12,130 nucleotides of DNA from Pseudomonadota bacterium (GTDB lineage Bacteria; Pseudomonadota; Alphaproteobacteria; UBA2966; CAIVPW01), in NCBI GenBank assembly GCA_027625125.1, contig JAQBXG010000030.1, forward strand, positions 1 through 12,130, given 5' to 3'. The first letter of the stretch is position 1; each line of letters opens with the position of its first letter. The position numbers were made by a program, and so were the translations under genes. This document shows positions 6,906-12,130 of this stretch, one piece after another. The notes under the pieces are model-generated. The model worked only from the letters and a program-made list of their open reading frames with translations, did no database searches and was not told the origin of the DNA.

Positions 6906-9236
6906 CTAGAAGCGGGTTCCGAAGCTGAACCGGAATGTTTCCTCCCGGTCCCATGACTCCTTGCGGAGCGGCCACGCCCAGTCGAACCGCAGCGGCCCGA
7001 GTGGCGACGTCCAGGATAACCCAAATCCGTATGACACCCGCACGCTTCCGGTCGCCTTGACGGTCGGCGACGTGATGCCGGGCCGCGACAGCGTGCCGAT
7101 ATCGGTAAAAACGCTGCCGCGAACGCCGGAGTCTTCCGGCAAGCCGACCGGAAACGCCAGTTCCGCCGACGTGATGAAATAGACCTTGCCGCCCAACGCG
7201 TCGTTCGTGAGCGTATCGCGTGGGCCAAGACCGGCCCGCGCGAAGCCGCGAAAATCGTTGCCCCCCAGAAAGAAGCGGTCGGTGATCGCGACATCGTCGC
7301 CAAGGCCGGTAATGATGCCCTCCTCGGCGGTCAGACTGGCGATCCAGTCGTCGCGCACCACCGGGAAATGAACCTGGGCGCTTGCGGTCGTGCGCAAATA
7401 CTTGACGCTACCCCCCACGCCGGCGAATTCCTGCGCGAACCTGAGGGCATATCCTTCGGTCGGCGAGAAACTATCGTCCCGCACGTCGTACAACAGCGAA
7501 TACCCGATCGTCGACAACACCCGTGAGCCTTGTTGTTGCCGCACAAACTGCGAAGCGTTGGCGCCGACATCCTCGATGATATCCTGGCGCAACGAATAGC
7601 GCAGACCCGCCGACAGGTTTTCGGTCAGCGGAAACCCGGTGCGGAGTCCGAACCCGCGCCGGTTCTCGGTAAACGACGAAATATCCTGAAAATCGTTGCG
7701 CACCGTAAACAGGTCGAAACCGGCAGACAGCCGCCGCCCGAGGAAATACGGCTCGGTGAACGAAAGGTCGAACTGCTGCCGCCGCGTGGCCAGCGTGAAC
7801 GACACCGACAGGTCCTGCCCCCGTCCCAACAGGTTCCGCTCCGAAATCGTGAAATCGGTCACGAACGCATCGACCGTCGAATACCCGACGCCAAAAATCA
7901 TGTCGCCGGTCGAGCGCTCCCGCACATCCATATTCAGGTCGATCCGGTCATCGACCGGCGCCACGGCACCCACGGCGCCGGACCGGACCGAATCCGAAGG
8001 CGCCTGGGATACGTCGACGCGGTCGAAAAACCCAAGCGAACGCACCCGCTGCACCGACCGCTGAATCTTGGCGGCATTGAAGGCGTCTCCTTCGGCGATG
8101 CGGAACTCGCGGCGAATCACCCGGTCCAGGGTCCGCACATTGCCGGTAATGTTGATGCGATCGACATAGGCCCGCGGCCCTTCGGCAATCTCGTAGGTGA
8201 CGTCGATCGTGCCGGCCTCACGATTCCGCGCCAGCCGTGGAATGATGTCGACAAAGGCGTATCCGAACCGCCCCAGTTCGAAAGTCAGGTCCAGGACCGA
8301 ATCCTCGATCTCGGTCGAGTTATATGTCGCGCCGGTCTCGCCGCGCAGGATCGTCCGCAGATACGATATGTCGAGGTCGGGCACCTCGGAGATGATCTCG
8401 AACTCGCCAAACCGATAGCGCCGGCCCTCGTCGACCGTGAACGTAAGAAAAAAGTCGCTGCCGTCGGGGGTCAGTTGCGCTACCGCGGAAACGACACGGA
8501 AGTCCGCGTACCCCCGTTCGGTGTAATAGGACCGAAGCAATTCCTGGTCGAAACTCACCCTGTCCGGGTCATAGGTGTCGTCGGACGTCAGCCAGCGCCA
8601 CCAGCGCGATTCGCGCGTCTGGATCGCCTCCCGCAGCTTGCGGTCGTCATACGCCTGGTTGCCGATGAAGCGGATGCGGCGGACGCCGGTCAGTGGCCCC
8701 TCGTTGACTTCAAACACGAGATCAACGCGGTTCTGCTCCAGCTGGATGACTTTCGGCTCGACCGTCACCGCAAACCGGCCGGAGCGCTGATAGACTTGAA
8801 TCAAGCGCTGAACATCCGACTGCACCCGGCTGCGCGTAAACACCACCCGCGGCCGCAACTGCACTTCCGCCGACAACAGCTCGTCGTTGATGCTGAAGTT
8901 GCCCTCGAACGCGATCCGGTTGATGACCGGGTTTTCCAGCACGCGGACAACCAGCACGTTGCCCTCGCGGCGCATGGTGACATCCGCAAACAGGCTGGTT
9001 GCGAACAACGCTTTCAACGACCGGTCGATTAGGTCGGGCTGCATCGTATCGCCGACAGCAATCGCGAGGTACGACACCACCGTTGCCGGCTCGATTCGTT
9101 GATTCCCCTCGACGCGAATCTCGGCAACCACCGGCGCTTGCGCTTGCGCCAACGCCGGACCCGGCGCCAGGTTCGGAGCAAGGCCGGCGACGCCCAGAAT
9201 CACGGCGGCTTGGAGCAATCGAAGAACGCTGCGCAC
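6906..9236 (-). CDS. bamA: Outer membrane protein assembly factor BamA
   Basis: BamA is the Omp85 pore that folds and inserts beta-barrel proteins into the outer membrane. The 776 residues start with a signal peptide (hydrophobic core about 10-20, cleavage near ALA|QA at 30). Five POTRA domains follow, by my reading at about 36-105, 107-183, 184-275, 276-355 and 356-445; each opens with a pattern like IRVEGNQRI or INITGNVRT. The barrel spans about 446-776. It includes STGDMIFGVGYSTVD, NLLGRGQDLSVS and GGNDFRGFARAG, whose R663-G664-F665 is the conserved loop-6 RGF motif. The protein ends in FRFSFGTRF with the terminal phenylalanine typical of outer-membrane barrels. The start is GTG 9236 with AGGGG 6 bases upstream, overlapping the rseP stop. 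POTRA5 seems to hold an extra loop of about 12 residues (SVRSGAVGAVAP). Confidence 0.97.
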   Translation of the reverse strand: MRSVLRLLQAAVILGVAGLAPNLAPGPALAQAQAPVVAEIRVEGNQRIEPATVVSYLAIAVGDTMQPDLIDRSLKALFATSLFADVTMRREGNVLVVRVLENPVINRIAFEGNFSINDELLSAEVQLRPRVVFTRSRVQSDVQRLIQVYQRSGRFAVTVEPKVIQLEQNRVDLVFEVNEGPLTGVRRIRFIGNQAYDDRKLREAIQTRESRWWRWLTSDDTYDPDRVSFDQELLRSYYTERGYADFRVVSAVAQLTPDGSDFFLTFTVDEGRRYRFGEFEIISEVPDLDISYLRTILRGETGATYNSTEIEDSVLDLTFELGRFGYAFVDIIPRLARNREAGTIDVTYEIAEGPRAYVDRINITGNVRTLDRVIRREFRIAEGDAFNAAKIQRSVQRVRSLGFFDRVDVSQAPSDSVRSGAVGAVAPVDDRIDLNMDVRERSTGDMIFGVGYSTVDAFVTDFTISERNLLGRGQDLSVSFTLATRRQQFDLSFTEPYFLGRRLSAGFDLFTVRNDFQDISSFTENRRGFGLRTGFPLTENLSAGLRYSLRQDIIEDVGANASQFVRQQQGSRVLSTIGYSLLYDVRDDSFSPTEGYALRFAQEFAGVGGSVKYLRTTASAQVHFPVVRDDWIASLTAEEGIITGLGDDVAITDRFFLGGNDFRGFARAGLGPRDTLTNDALGGKVYFITSAELAFPVGLPEDSGVRGSVFTDIGTLSRPGITSPTVKATGSVRVSYGFGLSWTSPLGPLRFDWAWPLRKESWDREETFRFSFGTRF

Positions 9237-9242
9237 CCGATG

Positions 9243-9247
9243 CCCCT
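9243..9247 (-). promoter_or_regulatory. Shine-Dalgarno AGGGG of bamA
   Basis: Read on the minus strand, AGGGG overlaps the rseP stop codon and lies 6 bases before GTG 9236. It supports the GTG start. An in-frame TAG (the rseP stop itself) 12 bases upstream rules out any longer version. Confidence 0.65.
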
Positions 9248-10361
9248 AGAACAAGCCGCGAAGACGCTCTACCAGGTGTAATTGCACGACATCATTCCAG
9301 GTCGCGAACACCATCAGCGACAGCACCAGCGCCAGGCCGAAGCGAAAGCCGATTTCCTGGGCGCGTGGCCCCAGCGGCCGCCCGCGCAAGACTTCGATGC
9401 CGTAATACAGCAAATGCCCGCCATCCAGCATCGGCACCGGAAACAGATTGATCAGTCCCAGGCTGATCGACAACAACGCCATGAACTCGACCATCGAAGA
9501 TAGCCCGAACCGCGCCACTTCTCCCGAAAGCTGGGCGATGCCGATCGGCCCGCGCACGTCGTCGGTCGGCGCGCTGCCGGTGATCATGCGGCCGACGGCG
9601 ATCAGCGTCTGCTCGGTGATGAATCCGGTCTGCTTCGTTGCGTACCAGAACGCCGCCGGCGGGCTGTGGCGCACCACCTCTCGCGTTCCGCCGCGCACGC
9701 CCAGATAGCCGATCTCGCGCTCGTTGCCGCTTCGGTCCGTCACCGTGCGAATTCCCGGCGTCACGAACAACACCATCTCCAGCCCGCCGCGGTCGACCAG
9801 CACCTCCAATTCGCGGCCGGGATTCGCGAACACCAGCAGCATCAGATCCTCGAAGCGGTCGACCCGATAGCCGTCGATCTCCAGCAGCCGGTCCTCAGCC
9901 TCGAACCCCGCCGCCGCCGCCGCCGTGCCCGGCTCCACCGCCGACAGCACCGGCGGCGAAAATTCCTGTCCGACGGTCGCGTACAAGGCCGCCAACGCAA
10001 CGACGGCAAACACAAAGTTGGCCAGCGGCCCGGCCACCACCACCGCCGCGCGGCTCCAAACCGGCTTGTGGTGAAACGACACCGCGCGCTCGGCAGCGGT
10101 GAATTCGCGCTCCTCGGCCTGGCCCGACGCCACGCCGACATCGCCGAAAAATTTCACATAGCCGCCGAACGGAACCCAGCTGACTTTCCATCGGGTACCG
10201 GCGCGGTCGGTCCAGCCGGTGATCTCTGGCCCGAACCCGACCGAAAACGTCTCGACGCGAATCCCGCGCCACCGCGCCACCGCGTAGTGCCCCAGTTCGT
10301 GCACGAACACCAGGATCGTCAGCACGACGATGAACGCGGCAGCGGAAATCAGAAAACTCAT
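9246..10361 (-). CDS. rseP: RIP metalloprotease RseP (site-2 protease family)
   Basis: RseP is an inner-membrane zinc protease that cuts anti-sigma factors and remnant signal peptides within the membrane. Its 371 residues are shorter than E. coli RseP (450) and have room for one PDZ domain (about 120-200, around AAAAGFEAEDRLLEIDGYRV) instead of two, as is usual in alphaproteobacteria. The first membrane segment carries HELGH at 21-25, giving zinc ligands H21 and H25 with E22 as the catalytic base. The third ligand is D313 in NLFPVPMLDGGHL. VGFGPEI and WKVSWVPFGGYVKFFGD are further S2P hallmarks. Hydrophobic segments lie near 4-20, 105-125, 290-312 and 330-345. ATG 10361 has AGGA 7 bases upstream. 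It sits 27 bases after dxr and 9 before bamA, a common arrangement that links outer-membrane stress signalling to BAM. Confidence 0.96.
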   Translation of the reverse strand: MSFLISAAAFIVVLTILVFVHELGHYAVARWRGIRVETFSVGFGPEITGWTDRAGTRWKVSWVPFGGYVKFFGDVGVASGQAEEREFTAAERAVSFHHKPVWSRAAVVVAGPLANFVFAVVALAALYATVGQEFSPPVLSAVEPGTAAAAAGFEAEDRLLEIDGYRVDRFEDLMLLVFANPGRELEVLVDRGGLEMVLFVTPGIRTVTDRSGNEREIGYLGVRGGTREVVRHSPPAAFWYATKQTGFITEQTLIAVGRMITGSAPTDDVRGPIGIAQLSGEVARFGLSSMVEFMALLSISLGLINLFPVPMLDGGHLLYYGIEVLRGRPLGPRAQEIGFRFGLALVLSLMVFATWNDVVQLHLVERLRGLF

Positions 10362-10368
10362 CGACAGG

Positions 10369-10372
10369 TCCT
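10369..10372 (-). promoter_or_regulatory. Shine-Dalgarno AGGA of rseP
   Basis: Read on the minus strand, AGGA lies 7 bases before ATG 10361, in the 27-base dxr-rseP gap, which is the widest gap in the train. I see no convincing promoter or terminator in that gap. Confidence 0.55.
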
Positions 10373-10388
10373 GAGCGGAGCGGATGCG

Positions 10389-11576
10389 TTACCCGCGGCG
10401 CAACAAATCCCGCGCCGTCCGCCGCGCGAGTGAATCCAATCCAAGTACGTCATCAAGGGTGGCGGGACGCGGAAATGAGGCTTCGGCCAGAACTCCGGCA
10501 ACGGTTCGGGAAATGTCCATGAACCCGATCCGTCCGGCCAGAAACGCGTCCACCGCGACCTCGTTGGCGGCATTCAGGATAGTAGGTGCGGCACCACTGG
10601 ATCGCAAGGCTTGGCGGGCCAGCGAAAGCGCTGGAAACCGCGCATCGTCGGGAGCCTCGAAGGTCAGGCGGCCAACCGCGCCGAGGTCGAGGCGCGGCAC
10701 CGGCGCTTTCATCCGCCGCGGCCACGCCAGCGTGTGTGCAATCGGCGTCCGCATGTCCGGCGACGCCAGCTGGGCCAGCATCGATCCGTCGGCATACCCG
10801 ACCATGCTGTGGATAACTGATTCCGGATGCACCAGTACCTCGATCCGCTCTTCCCCAAGGCCGAACAGGTAGTGGGCCTCGATCAACTCCAGGCCCTTGT
10901 TCATCATCGTCGCAGAATCGACCGAGATTTTCGGCCCCATATTCCAGATCGGGTGGGCGATCGCCTGTGCCGGCGTGACGGTAGACATTTCGTCCAGCGG
11001 CAATTCCCGAAACGGCCCCCCGGATGCCGTCAGCACGATGCGTTCGATCGCCTCCCGGTTGTCGAAGTCGAACACCTGGAAAATCGCATTGTGTTCGGAA
11101 TCGACCGGCAGCAGCGTCGCGCCGCTGTTCGCCACCGCCGCCAGCACCAGGTCCCCGGCGCAGACCAGCACCTCCTTGTTGGCTAGCGCGACCACCGCGC
11201 CCTGCGTCACCGCCGCCAGCGTTGCCGGCAGCCCCGCGGCGCCGACAATGGCCGCCATCACCCAGTCCGCCCGCCGCGCCCCCGCCTCCACCAACGCCTC
11301 CGGTCCGGCGGCCAGCTCGATGCCGGTGTCGGACAGCAGCGCCTTCAATGCGCCAAATCGGGATTCGTCTCCGACGACAACCATTTGCGGGCGCAGCCGC
11401 CGCGCCTGCGCGGCCAACAGGGCGACGTTCGTGTTCGCGGTCATCGCCACGACCTCGAAATCGCCTCGTTCGATCAGCTCGACCGTGGCCACCCCGATTG
11501 AACCGGTCGAGCCAAGAATCGATACGCGCTTGGGGGCCGCACCCGGCTTGCGCTCGGCGCGCGCCGCTATGGCCAC
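10389..11576 (-). CDS. dxr: 1-deoxy-D-xylulose 5-phosphate reductoisomerase Dxr (IspC)
   Basis: Dxr converts 1-deoxy-D-xylulose 5-phosphate to 2-C-methyl-D-erythritol 4-phosphate with NADPH, the committed step of the MEP isoprenoid pathway and the target of fosmidomycin. From GTG 11576 it is 395 residues (E. coli 398). KRVSILGSTGSIG holds the NADPH-binding GSTGSIG at 22-28. ALANKEVLV follows. LPVDSEHNAIFQ supplies metal ligands D159 and E161, and ATMMNKGLELIEA supplies E230. LTASGGPFRE, HPIWNMGPKISVDSA and VHPESVIHSMVGYADGS are further family blocks. The frame is open to 12062, but the added part is arginine/glycine-rich shadow of cdsA. GTG 11576 overlaps cdsA by 10 bases and gives a normal short leader. 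No strong Shine-Dalgarno precedes it, so the start is the least certain part. Confidence 0.95.
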   Translation of the reverse strand: MAIAARAERKPGAAPKRVSILGSTGSIGVATVELIERGDFEVVAMTANTNVALLAAQARRLRPQMVVVGDESRFGALKALLSDTGIELAAGPEALVEAGARRADWVMAAIVGAAGLPATLAAVTQGAVVALANKEVLVCAGDLVLAAVANSGATLLPVDSEHNAIFQVFDFDNREAIERIVLTASGGPFRELPLDEMSTVTPAQAIAHPIWNMGPKISVDSATMMNKGLELIEAHYLFGLGEERIEVLVHPESVIHSMVGYADGSMLAQLASPDMRTPIAHTLAWPRRMKAPVPRLDLGAVGRLTFEAPDDARFPALSLARQALRSSGAAPTILNAANEVAVDAFLAGRIGFMDISRTVAGVLAEASFPRPATLDDVLGLDSLARRTARDLLRRG

Positions 11577-12130
11577 GGGATGCCCGACCGTTGCGCCAGC
11601 GCCAGCGCCAGCGCCAGCAGCGGCACCGCGCTCAAGGTGCTGTCCAGGCGGTCCAGCACGCCGCCATGGCCGGGGATCAGCGCGCCCGAATCCTTGACCC
11701 GAAAGCGCCGTTTGATCCGCGAGATCAACAGGTCGCCGCCCTGCCCGACCACCGACATCGCCACGCCGGCGGCGGCCAGCGCCCAGACCGGGCCGACACC
11801 GGCCCACCAAGCGACCAGGATCGCCGCAGTGGTCGCCGCGGCGGCGCCACCGACCGCGCCGGCCCAGGTCTTGCCGGGGCTGATTCGCGGCGCGAGTTTC
11901 GGCCCGCCGATCGCCCGACCGGCAAAAAAAGCGCCGGTATCGGTCGCCCAGATCACTGCAAAGCCCCAAAGGACCGCCGTTGCGCCCAGCGCCGCGTCGA
12001 ACCTCAGCCACACCACGGCCATCGCCGGCACGGTCGAATACAGAAACCCGGCCACGACCCAACGCGGCGCGCGGGAGACGGCAAACGCCGATGCGGCCAT
12101 CAGCGCGGCCCCGGCCGCGGCCGCGGCGGC
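11567..12130 (-). CDS. cdsA: Phosphatidate cytidylyltransferase CdsA, 3' part (5' end outside window)
   Basis: CdsA makes CDP-diacylglycerol from phosphatidate and CTP in the inner membrane, feeding all phospholipid synthesis. Only the last 187 codons are inside the window; the frame stays open to base 12130, so the gene starts outside. The visible part has several hydrophobic segments, for example VAGFLYSTVPAMAVVWL, VLWGFAVIWATDTGAFFAG and the alanine-rich stretch after GKTWAGAVGG. The CDS family signature is complete: SRIKRRFRVKD, then GALIPGHGGVLDRLDS, with the metal-binding KD, HGG and DRLD residues. The gene ends in a leucine/alanine repeat (LALALALA) encoded by a hexanucleotide repeat, then IPWP and TAG. 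It overlaps dxr by 10 bases. It is usually preceded by uppS, which would lie just beyond this edge. Confidence 0.93.
   Translation of the reverse strand, partial: AAAAAAGAALMAASAFAVSRAPRWVVAGFLYSTVPAMAVVWLRFDAALGATAVLWGFAVIWATDTGAFFAGRAIGGPKLAPRISPGKTWAGAVGGAAAATTAAILVAWWAGVGPVWALAAAGVAMSVVGQGGDLLISRIKRRFRVKDSGALIPGHGGVLDRLDSTLSAVPLLALALALAQRSGIPWP
11593..11616. repeat. Four tandem GCGCCA hexanucleotides at the 3' end of cdsA
   Basis: Four perfect copies of GCGCCA, followed by a partial copy, encode alternating Leu-Ala in the last membrane-like segment of CdsA. The repeat ends 17 bases before the GTG start of dxr on the coding strand. Copy-number change would keep the cdsA frame. Confidence 0.85.

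Noticed and set aside
7530..9032. A 500-codon open frame on the plus strand under bamA
   Set aside because: It is antisense to a clear BamA with all POTRA and barrel motifs. The translation has no recognisable motif and is rich in Arg, His, Asp and Gln, as expected for the mirror frame of high-GC coding DNA.
11577..12062. N-terminal extension of Dxr
   Set aside because: It overlaps cdsA, which carries the CDS signature in another frame. Dxr proteins begin only a few residues before the GSTGSIG motif.
12105..12130. GCGGCC-rich tract at the window edge as a repeat or mobile-element end
   Set aside because: It is the in-frame alanine-rich coding sequence of cdsA, and no inverted or target-site repeat is visible.

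Overview
The window is a high-GC (roughly two-thirds by eye), densely packed stretch of a Gram-negative chromosome. The organism is probably an alphaproteobacterium. The reasons are the gene order cdsA-dxr-rseP-bamA-ompH-lpxD-fabZ-lpxA-lpxI-lpxB, the use of LpxI instead of LpxH for UDP-2,3-diacylglucosamine hydrolysis, and a short RseP with room for only one PDZ domain. A Rhodospirillales-like lineage is possible, but I cannot place it more finely from the sequence alone.

Layout. Positions 1-2016 (+ strand) carry one large gene. It fuses an N-terminal class I SAM-dependent methyltransferase to a C-terminal ATP-grasp ligase of the D-Ala-D-Ala ligase superfamily. Its stop codon lies one base from the stop codon of the convergent lpxB. 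Positions 2018-12130 (- strand) are one uninterrupted envelope-biogenesis gene train. Transcribed from right to left it reads cdsA (3' part only, cut by the window edge), dxr, rseP, bamA, ompH/skp, lpxD, fabZ, lpxA, lpxI, lpxB. Neighbouring genes are 7-27 bases apart or overlap by 4-11 bases, so they almost certainly form one transcription unit with translational coupling.

How the genes work together. CdsA makes CDP-diacylglycerol for phospholipids. Dxr is the committed step of the MEP isoprenoid pathway, which supplies undecaprenyl carriers. RseP is the intramembrane protease of the envelope stress response. BamA and OmpH/Skp insert and chaperone outer-membrane proteins. LpxA, LpxD, LpxI and LpxB are four steps of lipid A synthesis, and FabZ supplies acyl-ACP to the same beta-hydroxyacyl pool. 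All ten genes serve the cell envelope.

The minus-strand block is textbook housekeeping. The part that deserves attention is the methyltransferase/ATP-grasp fusion. Its ligase half keeps the ATP/Mg machinery but lacks several residues that define true D-Ala-D-Ala ligases, so its substrate is unknown. There are no RNA genes, mobile elements, CRISPR arrays or gene-free stretches over 300 bases. The longest gap between genes is 27 bases.
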